A stretch of 64,000 bases of DNA from Symbiodinium natans (taxonomy: Eukaryota > Sar > Dinophyceae > Suessiales > Symbiodiniaceae). The stretch's first letter is position 1, and each line of letters opens with the position of its first letter. This document shows positions 42,908-53,628 of the stretch, piece by piece. Both the position numbers and the translations under genes were made by a program. The notes under the pieces were generated by a model. That model saw nothing but the letters and a program-made list of their open reading frames with translations. It was not told the origin of the DNA and made no database searches. The DNA lies in contig CAJNDS010002374.1 of the NCBI GenBank assembly GCA_905221605.1, positions 310,001-374,000 on the forward strand, written 5' to 3'.

Positions 42908-44310
42908 AGAAGAAAAGGGAGGAAGGAAGGGAGAGGGAGAGGGAGAGAGACTTGCGCGCTCTCCCAAAAAGCTGCTTTGACTGAGTCGCCCTCTCGAGTT
43001 CTTTGTAAGTGAGCCTCTCGCACACTTCAGATCAGGACACCTCCTGCACCGGCGCCTTCCATGTCTGCACGTTGGCAGAGACCCTCGGGATGCAACTAAG
43101 AGAATGAACAACAGAAGGACAGAAGCAGAGACAGATCGGCAGATCAATGCTCTCCTCTTCTTTTTGCTTCATAGAGAGGTCTCTTCAGATCATTATGTTG
43201 GCCTTTTGCAGATCTGTATTTCTGAAGAGTTGTTTGGAAGTCTCCGTCCTTCTTGTCGGCCTTTCGAGGCGCCACACTTGTGCGTACATCCCGGGCTGCC
43301 ACTGGCACCGCGAGACCGCCTACGGAGGCCGTGTGCTCTTTGTGTTCTGGTTGGGCGGAGTGTCGCGTGTTATGCGCCTCCGTCCCACGAGGCTGGTGCA
43401 CGGAGAATGGTGCGAAGGCCAGCGAGGGCTCCAAGGAAGCCAAGGAAGCCAAGGGCGCCAAGAGCGCCAAGAGCGCCAAGGGCGCCAAGGGCGCCAAGGC
43501 CAAGTCCCCTCACTGCGCCACCATGGACGGCCCCCGCTGCGCCGCCGAGCCCGCCTGTCGTTGGGAGAAGAGCTGGATCGATGCCGGCTGTCGAGGAGAT
43601 GGGAGCCGCTGGCAGAACCCAGGCGCCAGAATCCATCATGCTGTTGCCTGGAGTATTTCTAAAGCTGCTGAAGTGTATGCTGGCGAGCTGCTTCCGCTGT
43701 GTTTTGGGGTTTGGACTTCGGGTTCGACGGTCAGGCTGCAGCTTCACCAACGATGCCGAGGCACGGCGAACAAGGGTCGTGACTGATTGGATCCCGAATT
43801 CTGGATGTTCCCCACTCTGTCCCACTCCCAGCGCGGCCGGCCTGACATGTAAGGATGCTGTCTGTTTCGCAGGGGGGCATGGCACGCGGCGCAACAAAGA
43901 TTGCTCAGAAGGGGAGTGACAGGAAGCCCCTATTAGCAGAAAGAAGTCAGAGCGTGACTTGAGACAAGCTGCGTAGACAACAGACAACACTTGGTTGCAA
44001 TCTTGTGTTCTGTTCGAACAGCCAACGCGGTCTGGTAACAGAGTCTGCACAAGTGCCAAACTAGTGCACTGCGTGGCGTGACATATCAAACTTCGCCAAT
44101 GTGGGACCATGCAGATGACGTAGCGTAAGGGCTTGCTGCAACCCTGAGGCATGCATGTTCATGCCGGGATGCAACTGGAGGGGCCGCAGCTCCTACGGTG
44201 GCTGGTGCTCCAGCAAAGGTGACTCTAACGAGGCAGGCAAAGCCTGTGCTTTTGAGACGACGCAGAGTGCTTGCACACAGCACGGCTGCATCTGGACGGT
44301 GTCAGCATGA
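42415..44310 (+). CDS. Secreted cysteine/tryptophan-module protein, multi-exon
   Basis: The start at 42415 gives a clean signal peptide, MAWLWWLLWLALAQGQ, with a cleavage site before the mature DSIDCDELEPEAPRK. A 27-nt exon follows at 42740-42766 (EPKAGKMNW). An exon near 43030 has SCTGAFHVC. The exon at 43269 gives CAYIPGCHWHRETAYGG. An exon from about 43430 gives an Ala/Lys/Ser linker and CATMDGPRCAAEPACRW. The last exon, 44149-44310, gives CMFMPGCNWRGRSSYGGWC and CAFETTQSACTQHGCIW before stop 44308-44310. Two module types recur: C-x3-PGC-x-W...YGG, and CA-x(6/7)-C-x4-C-x-W. The cysteines are probably disulphide bonded outside the cell or in the secretory route. I do not know a named family. 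The first intron carries a (GA)n tract at 42872-42952. Exons between 43340 and 44149 are uncertain. Confidence 0.7.
42872..42952. repeat. (GA)n microsatellite
   Basis: GAGA repeats change to GGGAGA and GGAAGG variants, in an intron of the secreted-protein gene. The orientation is opposite to the CT-on-sense tracts seen elsewhere. Confidence 0.9.
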
Positions 44311-44537
44311 GAGACTGAGAGCAAGTCGCAGAAGGACAACAAGGGCATAAAAGTCTGGCAAGATCTTGTAAGCAGAGGGGCCGGGCCTGCTTATGCCTGC
44401 TTGGAAAAATGATGTTGTCGCGGGATCTCCAGCTGCGAGCGTCCTTCGTGAAGCTTGGTGTGATTGCTGCAGCACCTGTAGGCTCGAAAGAGGAACTCGA
44501 AACACCATCCTTTTGCTTTTGCTAAACGGAACAACCC

Positions 44538-45309
44538 ATGGCCTATGCGCGATGGCTTGCTGGCCGGATTGCACGGGGCGGCTGGGGCAGCTCGGGCGGC
44601 TCTGCGCGCAGCCTCGTGGGACCCCTAGCATTGTGCAGAGACGCCAAGCCGAAGCCAGCAACTTCCCCCGAGCTGCCAGGCCCGACTGCGCCCTCGCTGG
44701 CATGCCCGCGCATGCGCCGCAGCTCTCCCTCCGGCCATCCTTGCCTGCCAGTGCCCTTGGTGGCAGCTTGTTGGCTCGTGTTGTTGGCGTAAGGCCATAA
44801 ATCTCGCTTGAAGTGCGTTCCCGGTGCGTGTCTCGTAGACAGGTACCTAGACAGACGCTGGTCCTCCTGCGAGACCAGCGCCAGGGTGCCGAGATTTGCT
44901 GTGAGAGGGAGCCGAGCCTTTTACCACTCTTTAGCCTTTCAGATGAGTGATGCTGGGCCCAGGCTGGTGCGGGCTCCGGCAGTTCTAGCTCCAGCATCAT
45001 CCGCTTTCGGGTGGACGTGGACCGACCCGGCCTCCTTAGCGAGGCCGTGGGATTGCATGTCGCTAAAAACTGTTGAGCCATTGTCGTGTTCAGTGAATAT
45101 CTGGACTGCGCTCGGCAGCTTTCTCTGAGGGGTTGTTGGGGGGTGCTCCCTCGCAGGCAACGGAAGTCTTGAAGAAGCAGGAAGTCAACATCCGCGATGC
45201 CCGGATTTCCACGAAGCAGGGCACCAAGGCGACACACATCTACCTCGTCGAGGACCGAAATGGCGGGGGCCTCTCGGAAGATCGCCTCGCCCAGGCCGGG
45301 GGGGTTTAA
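44538..45309 (+). CDS. ACT-domain protein or ACT module of a fusion with sulfite oxidase
   Basis: ACT domains bind small ligands, often amino acids. Exon 44963-45046 encodes SIIRFRVDVDRPGLLSEA, the first beta strand and the DRPGLL turn. It joins in phase (GT donor 45047, acceptor before 45157) to ATEVLKKQEVNIRDARISTK and then GTKATHIYLVEDRNGG, the helix and remaining strands of one complete ACT fold. An in-frame TAA at 45307-45309 ends the exon unless splicing occurs before it. Upstream, an ORF from 44538 starts MAYARWLAGRIARGGWG, an Arg-rich head that could be a mitochondrial leader. An exon between them was not fixed. The next coding exon (about 45466) begins without ATG and reads [12 protein letters not shown], which looks like an ACT tail, then goes straight into cytochrome b5. 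Confidence 0.65.
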
Positions 45310-45465
45310 GTGGGTGGCACGCTGACACTTCATAGCATGCCAACTCACTTATGTCACTATAAGCATTTGAAGAATGCTTAGAAGTGTGTGCTTTGTTGAG
45401 TTGGGGGCGGGGGGGGTTCTCATGGGTTCTCCGTACCCCGGCCCCTGGAGACTGCAGTTCGCCTG

Positions 45466-48400
45466 AGGTCCGCGGGGCCTTGGGGCAGCTGGCCGAGGGC
45501 TCCTGCGAGGCGGCGCCTTGGCCAAGGTATTCCTCAGAGGAGGTGCTGAAGCACCAGACGGCGGAGAATGGGATCTGGGTCAGCTACAAGGACCCGGCTT
45601 TTAAGAATCACATGAAAGACACCAGACCAGCGCTCACGCCTACTTGCACTGACCTACACTTACTTACACTTACTTACACTTACTTACACTTACTTACACT
45701 TGCGTATACTTGCGTACACTTACTTGCACTTTCTTGCACTTACGTACACTTACTTGCACTGACCTGCGCTTACTTACACTTTCTTACTTACACTTACTTA
45801 CTCTGACTTACACTTACTTGTTGTCCGCACTGACCGCTCTGCCAGAGGTAGTTCTTGCAAGCAAGCACAGCCGGCAGTGCGGCATCGGCGTGGCTTCTTT
45901 TGCAAGCCCGCGCATGAAGGACGGTGTCTACGACATCACGGACTTTGTGCAGAATCACCCTGGTGGCAAGGACAAGATCATGCTTGCCGCCGGAAAGGCC
46001 ATCGACCCGTTTTGGCCGCCAGCTGAGCGCTGGCACTGGGCGCCCCTACGTACACATTTCTGTAGGTAAAAAGGTGCTCCGGGGCTTCGCGTTCAATGCT
46101 GGGCCACTCCAAGTCGGTCGGAAATCTGCGGCAGCTTGCCTGGCCCTAAGGCGTATCTACCAGCAGCACACTGGGCGAGGCACCTTGGAAGCAAAGGACC
46201 GCAAGGCAAGAACATGCCAGAACTCTAGAGGCAACAGCTTGGTCTTCAAGTGCTATTCTGTGCTTTTGGGTAGGAGGGAGTGTTGCGACATCGGGTGCTC
46301 CGATAAGGTAATGCCTTGGAGCTCCTGGAGAGCATGCGCATCGGGGATCTTTCCGATCCGCCCGCCGCCAGGTCACTACGTTTCTTTGAGTCCCCGAAAG
46401 TTTTCTTACTTTTTCTTTGCAAACACATGTGTCCCCACGAATGCGTTCGCGCCATCGTTTGAGGGCCTGCTTGCCTCAGGGCTTCCTGCGATTGCCCCTA
46501 CGACAGTGACCCGGAACGCCACCCGGGCTTGATCTTCCACAACAACAAGCCCTGCAACGCGCCGTCCGACGCGCTTACTCACGGCGCCTTTTCGGGGCGC
46601 CCTTATAGTGATTGCACTTCCATCAGACAGCACGCAGAGAGCAGTGCACGGCATCCGTGCATGGCATCCGTGCATGGCATCCGTGCATCGCCTCCTTTGG
46701 GTACGTGCCAGGCAGAACTGCCCTCGGAGCTGATGATGGACTCCTGGCTGACGCCCAACCCCGTGTGGTTACGCGGCAATGCGGCTTCTTTCGGTTTGCA
46801 GAGTGCAGACGTCGAGAGTCCTGCTCTTTTGTCATGTTGTATGCAGATAAAGCATATTAAAGCATGCAAAGAAGGTTCATTCGCCACCATCATCCAGTGC
46901 CGGTGATGGACCCTGAAGACTACCGACTTTGCATCGAAGGACTGCCGTGGTGAGGGGGTCAACTGGTGTTCTGTATGTTTCATGTGCAATATGTTCATAC
47001 AACATGGGAATGTGGTTTGCCGTACTTTGTGCTTCATGTTTTGTGCACCTTGCCAGCCGTTCTCATCCCTCACGCTTCCTCTCTGCAAGGCGTTGGAACC
47101 AAGGCCGTCACCTTGTGCCTGGAGGATTTGAAGAAGCGGTTCCTGAAACGTGAGGCGAAAGAGCTGCGCATGTTGTCATGTTGTCTCCGTCTTCCTCGCG
47201 AGTTGCGATCGATTCCTGAAGTGTTTCCGAAGGTGTGCGCAACTCTTCAATGTGGAGGGAACCGGAGATCTGAACTGGACCAGATTGAGAAGACCTCCGG
47301 CATTCCATGGGGCTTCGGCGCCATGTCGACGGCTTCTTGGCGTAGCGAACTGTGCAACCTTGTGCAACCTTGCATCCAGCACTTGTGGAACCCGGGGGCA
47401 GAGCTGAAAGGTGGGGAGGGGGGGAACGGCGGGAGGGGGCTCTGGGGGTGCACCTACAATTCTCGTGCAAAGCAACGTCAACAGCTGGAGCTTCCAACGT
47501 CGGACGGGTAAAACTTCTCAGACCCTCTGAGACCGCCTGCAGACTCGAGGCACCTCTGCGTTCAGAAATAGTCAGAAATGTACATTCTCAGGCAAGCTCA
47601 GGAACTTCAAACCCGGAAAGGAGACATCCAGGAAAGCCTAATCCGTAGCAAATCACCCGGGACGCCCGACTGGACGGAGATGGGGGAGTGGGAAGCCCCA
47701 GCTGCGCCTCAAGGCCGTTTTGAGGGAGAGACGCGGAGTGGCCAACGGGAACTGAAGCTGGAAAACCCTATACGGATCCAAAGTGGGGCCCGGGAAACAG
47801 TTCTCCAGAAAAGGAAAAGGGGCTCTGACCCCAAGCTTACACATGTTGGCTCGAAGCTCCAAAACTTGCGTGGGTGCGGTGGCCGTTCTTTTGTCGGGAT
47901 GAAGTTGAAAAACGCTTGCAGGCGTGGGTTCAGATTAGTTCTGTTTTTCAGGGGCGAGGGCCTGCAGCATACAAGTACAAGACTTGTAAAGCAAGGTGCA
48001 ACACAAGCCTGTGGCAAAAGAAGCCGCCGCCACTTCCTTGTCCTTTCACTGTTCCTTCCTTCTTCTTGTGAGGCTCGCTGGGGCGGCGTCTACCTGCGCG
48101 AGGCCGGGACCGGAGAGAGATGCTTCTGCTAAGCCTTCGGCTTTAGGTGGGTCTTTGTCAATGCCTCATGTTCAGTTGCGTTCCTTTCAGTTTGTGTTGT
48201 TTGAGGTGCTGCAGCACTGCGCTGGCCTTAGCCACGAGAACGTCGAGGCCTTCGATGTGAAGCATGTGATCTTCAAGGGCATGGACGGCATGGAGGCGTC
48301 CACCCGAGAGATCTCACATCCAGTGCCCAGTGCAGCTCATATGTCCCTGCTGCCGCGATCTCCAGTGATCTCTGCAGGCCTCCATTCCCATTGAGAAGGC

Positions 48401-50055
48401 CCTGAGCCCTTACGGCGACGTGCTGCTGGCCTACGAGATGAACGGGGAAGCGCTGCCCAGCGAGCACGGGGCGCCCGTGCGCGTCATTGCCGTGGCCCCA
48501 ATCAAATCGCAAGCCCTCCCAGGGCGGGGAAAGGGAAGGGAGTCGCTGAACATTGGCGAACCATGAGCGGGGATCACTTGGGGTCCTGTATATCATACTG
48601 TATATCATAGATGCCATTGATGTGTCTGACTGCGGCCTCTCTGTATCTCTCTGCGAAGTGAAGTGAGCAGTTTCCTCGTCTCAGAGAGGTGCCGGGCGTG
48701 GTCGGCGTGCGCAACGTGAAGTGGGTCGGCCGCGTGGTGGCTTCCACGGAGGAAGCCGAGGGGCCCTGGCAGAGGGGCCTCGCCTACAAGGGCTTCTCCC
48801 CGATGGTCAAGGCGGGTTAACAAGGGGGGGGGGGAAGGCCGGAGAGGCCCTATGGGCCGGACTTCCTTCAATTCCCCCTTCAAAAGGGCCCCTCGACTTG
48901 ATGTTTTGTGGGTGCCGAAGCTTTGGACTCTCTGGACAGGAGCTGCAGGGCATTGACGTGGTGCCCTACTGAGTTGAGAGCTCTTCTTTTCCGACTTGTC
49001 AACTTCGACTTGTTTCAGTGACTCGAGCCTGAGGAGAAGATCCCGTCGATGCACGAGCTGCCGGTGCAGTCTGCCATTGTGAGCCCCAAGGCGGGCAGCA
49101 TAATCGAGCTCGACGATGTGGAGGTGCCTGGTCGGAAGTACTCGTGGTGTGGTGTGAACGTAAGACCGTAAGATGTTCAAGAAGAAGGCGTGGGAAATAT
49201 CGCAACGGTGTATAAAATGGTTTGTTAGAGCTGTTAAAGCCTTTGATTGAATTGATTGAGTTTTGCGATTCGAGGTCAAAGGCTTCGCCTGGAGTGGCGG
49301 AGGGCGCGGCATCGTCCGCGTGGACGTCTCCATCGACGAGGGCAAGACCTGGGTCACCGCGGAGCTGACCAACGGCAAGGCCGGCTCTCATATCTTTTGA
49401 GAACTCTGAGGGCCCTTTCTGAGAGCGGAGCCTTTGCATGAGAGCTCCCTGACGCATCCGTTCAAGAACTATGTAGACACAGCGCACTGCTAAGACTAAC
49501 ACTAATAATTAATGCACATTCTTCTCAATTGATACCGACACAAATGCATATACATGTAAATATTTAGAAGTACACACACACATATATATATCCATCTATC
49601 TATGTATATATATATATATAATATACATGGAGAGAAAGAGAGGGAGAGTTTCTTGTAAGACGCGAACGGCCAGAGGATCAGGACTACAACCGAGCCTGGG
49701 CCTGGACCTTCTGGGAGGCCTCGGCCGGGCTCCCAGCCGGGAGCGAGAGGGGGCACTAAGACACCCGAAATCCGAAACCCTAAAGGCCTAAGCCCTTCGG
49801 AGTGGAGGCACAGAAAACAAAAGCATGAAAAAACAGCCCTCGGATCTTCTCATGTTTAGATGTCCGATGTGTGTGGAAGAGCTCCCCGATTTGATGCTCT
49901 CAGACCGGTTGGCACGCCTGACAGAGCGCAACGCACTCTTCCTCCCGCCCTCCCCCCCGTTTTGCCTTTTGCTTTGCTGAGGTTCCCGTGCCCGAAGAGC
50001 TGCAGGGCAAGGAGTTCACAGTCCTCTGCCGGGCCGTGGATGCTGCTTACAGCTC
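45466..50055 (+). CDS. SUOX: Sulfite oxidase with N-terminal cytochrome b5 domain, about 17 exons
   Basis: Sulfite oxidase turns sulfite into sulfate using molybdenum cofactor and b5 heme, classically in the mitochondrial intermembrane space. Cytochrome b5: [20 protein letters not shown] (45530), [20 protein letters not shown] (45920; axial His 45956-45958) and probably YQQH (46156). Then [34 protein letters not shown] (46508), [17 protein letters not shown] and [15 protein letters not shown]. Molybdopterin domain: [18 protein letters not shown] (Cys 47251-47253), [49 protein letters not shown] (48378) and [21 protein letters not shown]-terminal domain: [39 protein letters not shown] (49275), [12 protein letters not shown] (49682) and [15 protein letters not shown] (50010). 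The usual last 'W..RG..nN.wH' block was not found. The b5-first order matches the animal type, not plant sulfite oxidase. The b5 junction near 45594/45920 appears to use a GA donor. Confidence 0.88.
45641..45820. repeat. 10-bp minisatellite (CACTTACTTA)n in a sulfite oxidase intron
   Basis: About 18 imperfect units of CACTTACTTA with G-for-A and CTT variants, in the intron that splits the cytochrome b5 domain. The Leu/Thr/Tyr-rich open frame across it is an artefact. Confidence 0.92.
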
Positions 50056-50093
50056 CCCGTCGAAAGGGAGTCGAAAGAGTCGAGGCGGTGCTC

Positions 50094-50155
50094 TAAACCC
50101 TACAGCCTAAACCCTAAACCCTCAACCCTAAACCCAAAAGGCCCTAAACCCTAGT
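50094..50155. repeat. Interstitial telomere-like (CCCTAAA)n tract
   Basis: Several near-perfect CCTAAACCCTAAACCCTCAA-type heptamers end in CCCTAAACCCTAGTGG. The tract follows immediately after the last recognised sulfite oxidase exon. Two weak additional heptamers lie near 49773. Confidence 0.9.
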
Positions 50156-50199
50156 GGTGACGATGATTGGGGGTGGTGAAAAGCTGAGGCACGCAGCCG

Positions 50200-50990
50200 G
50201 AGAGGCCAGAACCCCTCTGGCGGCTCAGCTTCAAATTCACTTGTCAACCGAGGTTCTTGCCTAGTTACCTAGTTCTTGCCTAGTTCTGCCTTCTGCCGAG
50301 TGCCTAGGAATCTGCGTGGCCTGAACTGCAACTGCTGGCACCGAGTGCCGATCCGACACCAGGAGTGAGTTTGAAGTCGTTTGAAGTCGTCTGAATGCCT
50401 TGAAGAGCAGGGCAAACGCGACTGATGGTGTTTGGAAGTTCTCCTGTTTAGCTCAAGTTCATGCACTTGTTCGAGTTCTCTCTGAGCCGCCGACAAGCCA
50501 TTGGGACAATGCCTTGGGCTCTCCAGCACCAGCAAGGGCTGCGATGTACAGGACACGGCTGGACACTGCCCAAGTCGGATTCCCCGGATGCTTGCGAAGT
50601 CAAACAGGGCTGTGCACAAGAAACCGTTGTCAATTTCCGAGAGTCCAGACTGATAGTTGTTTTTTTCTTCAATCTGTCAACGCCGCCGTTCATTGCGCCT
50701 GTTTTCGTCGATCTAGTCCTCACGAGTTGAGAATGACCGCACCGTGGCTGAATTTCCACATGCCAACAGCAGAAGCACGCATGTTTTTTCTTGATCATGG
50801 TGCAACATTTCCAACAGAAGCGAGGGAGGGCCGTCGCAATGGAGCTCGAGTCGCTGGACTCGTTTCTCGAGCCACCTGCCTTTGCTTGCTGCGCGCTTGA
50901 GTCACTGGAAAGTTTTTTGGCTCCTGTCTGGAGCCCAGCAGCCACGACAAGAAGGCATGTTCGTTCATGATTGTTCGTGATCTCGCCTCA
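50200..50990. other. No gene recognised
   Basis: Overlapping ORFs on both strands have no recognisable motif. The missing C-terminal exon of sulfite oxidase would be expected here or slightly upstream, but I could not find it. Confidence 0.35.
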
Positions 50991-50993
50991 CAG

Positions 50994-52752
50994 GTGCAGT
51001 CCTTGGAGGATTTCCTCTCTGCAGAGGTGTGGAATTTCGTGGTATGTGAAGCTGCTCCTGCTTGCTCGGCGCTTCTGACGTGGCAGGTTCCACCTTGGAA
51101 GCAAGATCCTTCCGACCTGTGCGCATACTTGGATGCCTACATGATGGCGGAGCGGCCGGTGCCTTGCTGTGAGCAGCCCCGTTTGAGCGGCCTAGGACGG
51201 GTGTCTTGAAGGCAGGCAACGACTGACTGTTTGATCCGTCGCGTGCATTGCGTGATGCAGGTGCAGCCCTTAGAGGATTTCTTGTCCAATAACGAGGCAC
51301 CGAGAAAGCAGCCCGAACACGACTTTGAAGCCATTCATTCCTTTCCCCTTGACAGGGACACTTCCCGGTCTACCTCTGGATCTACGACCTGTCTAGAGGA
51401 TTCGCATCTCACTGGGCGGAGACGCTTGTGGGAATCAAGCTCGAGGCACCCGTTACGGGGCACATCTGCGCCAAGGTTTCAGCTAAGAGGGGACATCGTG
51501 GGAGTTCACGTGACAAAGCGCCGGAGGACCATTTTTTATCATGCTCTCGTGCTTGCAGCTGTCGATGTCGCTTCCGTGTTCCGCTAAATGGAAATCTTGC
51601 AGAAGCTCCTGGCGAGTGTGAAAACAAATCGCAAAACCAGCAGTGTGCAGTTGCTCCACTGATGGAAGACCACGGGCTTTTGATGGGAATGTTGTGATGT
51701 GATAAAGGCGGCTGCTTGCAAGGCAACTTCAGTGGCTATAGTGGGCCGGCGAAGGCAACATGGCATGAAGCATGCCAAATTTGAGCAAGCGAAGCCGCAG
51801 TTGAAGCGAGACAGCTCTTCGAAAAAACATGCGGACGAAATGGCGCCTGAATCTGAAGCTTGCCATACCCGGAATGGTCAACAGGTGTAAGAGGAAGATC
51901 TGGTGAAGCACACGAGTCAACACGACAGTCAGCAAGTGGAGCGTGGGGTTCTCCACATCTCCTACACACGAGGCGGTCCGCCTTAAGTCGGCAGTGGGTT
52001 CAACGCTGTGTGGAAGCAGCCAGCCTCGCGTGACTCGCGTGGCCAGGGCATCTGGCACACGTCAGTCGTGGTGGAGTGGCCTCAGCGGTCGAGTCAGAAG
52101 CCCAATGCGTTCAAAAAGTAGGCAGCACGTTGCTGCGCACGAGTGGCAAGCTTGATTGCTCTTCCTGCCGCACGTGTGAGGCGAGTTCTCGTTTGGAGGG
52201 CAAATTTGCGAATGCAAGCCCGGGTGTGCCACTTAGGTTTTTTAGTCGCGGTGGCTGGTCACAGAGGTCACACGCTGCACGGCTTCCCCAAGTTACCGGC
52301 TGTGAGGACGACGCCGTATGGGCAGCCGCTGGAAAAAAGGTCAGCCAGTCAGACAACCTTGACGGTGAATCAACGAACACAGTTCCTGTTTCGAGATGTT
52401 CCGGTGATGTTACATGCAGTATGCGCTGGGTTTCAGGTTTCTTGGCTACACTGCCAAGACACGGCTGCAGGTCCGCAAGTTCTTCATACGGTGCCCCCCT
52501 CACTGTCGGGGCCACTCGGCCCCGCACCTGACGTGTCGTCTGGGTTTGTTTGTGGTTGGTGGGTGAGGCTGTGCCTTGCCACCGACGATTATGATGGTCG
52601 ACATTATGACCTTCTGTCCTAGCCTTGTCGTTGCAGCCATGTTTTCCGAAAATGCTGGCTCTGTCCGACTGTTGAGAGATCGGAGGTGCAACAATTGCAA
52701 CCACTTCACGCACAAGTTGCTCCAGCATTTGTTCCACGAGCTTCTCGCATGA
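50994..52752 (+). CDS. PPPDE-family (DeSI-type) cysteine peptidase, multi-exon
   Basis: PPPDE enzymes are papain-like peptidases, some of which remove SUMO or ubiquitin. Core exon from about 51357: GHFPVYLWIYDLSRGFASHW with LVGIKLEA, the 'lyvYDLSrG.a' strand. Exon 52047-52079: GIWHTSVVVEW, with the catalytic His at 52056-52058. Near 52307: TPYGQPLEKR, the usual hairpin after the His motif. Near 52590: DDYDGRHYDLL. The final exon has CNNCNHFTHKLLQHL, with the catalytic Cys at 52696-52698, and stops at 52750-52752. Both catalytic residues are intact. Upstream exons VQSLEDFLSAEVWNFV (50994) and VQPLEDFLSNNEAP (51261) are near duplicates and probably form a helical N-terminal part, with VPPWKQDPSDLCAYLDAYM between them. 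Some middle exons are not fixed. Confidence 0.75.
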
Positions 52753-52759
52753 CATGCAG

Positions 52760-53620
52760 CGAGAAGGCCACTGTCTTTTCCTCAAAATCCTGAGCCAAGG
52801 AACCTTCCTGGAAAGATGCCTGACGTGCTTGACCAGCCTTCCGTGGTTCGGGACACAGCATGGCATCCAATCCGTTCTGCTTTGGGGCCCGTGTGTCCAT
52901 CGCATAGTTTTGTTGGTGCCGAGGTGGGTCAAAGCCTTCGAGGCCAAGCGCTCCTTTGGTTGCTGGCCAGGTTCCACTAGGCCGGAAGACATGTCCCATG
53001 CCCACTACATCAGACTCTATCTGCTTGTCATAAGCGATATGTGCTCCGTCACACAGGCGCGCCTTGCAGAGCGGAACCAGGATGGCGTGGCCCAGGGTCA
53101 GGCATGTAGTGGCTGGCAAGCCGGGCAAGCCGTTGCAAACTTGTCTGCCTCAAACTTGGCGACGGATTCTGGCAGGCTGCTGGTGACCGCCCGCGGGATG
53201 CAGCGATTGGGTGACACCTGGCCAGAGGCCAGAAAGACCTCGACTTCTCGGCAGGCCCTAGCACGTTGCATCTCCAGGCTGCGACCGGATCCCAGACCAT
53301 GCCAGGCCATGCCATCTGAGACAGAGAGAGTGCAGAGAGAGCGTGCCCTTTAATGGCCTCTCAGGGCCCGACTCGGCCGAGGTGGTGCCGGCACGGCCAT
53401 TGGAGGCAGAGCTCTTGATGCTGGCCGAGAGGGGGGAGAAGGCGTGCGCATGGCCATCGGGAGCACCCTGTGACGCCATTGTGGCCTTTTGTGTTGTTTG
53501 CCAAAGGTCCAGTGCAGGGTCGGCGAGGACTCGCTGCCCTGCCGCTGGCAGCGTTTGCTGCATGCAGTGGTGCGGACACCTGTCTGAGCCCCAACTCTTG
53601 AAGCACTTGCACCTTTGCAT
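52760..53620. other. Spacer between the peptidase and the next gene, no gene recognised
   Basis: Open frames occur on both strands. One + segment near 53367 (SAEVVPARPLEAELLMLAER) has coding-like texture but no partner exons I can join. Confidence 0.3.
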
Positions 53621-53628
53621 GGAAGCAG

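Noticed and set aside
44302-45348. Minus-strand ORF of 348 codons
   Set aside because: It is antisense to the ACT-domain exons, whose family motifs are on the + strand.
45466-50055. Nitrate reductase instead of sulfite oxidase
   Set aside because: The cytochrome b5 is N-terminal and no FAD/NAD(P)H reductase domain follows; motifs fit sulfite oxidase.
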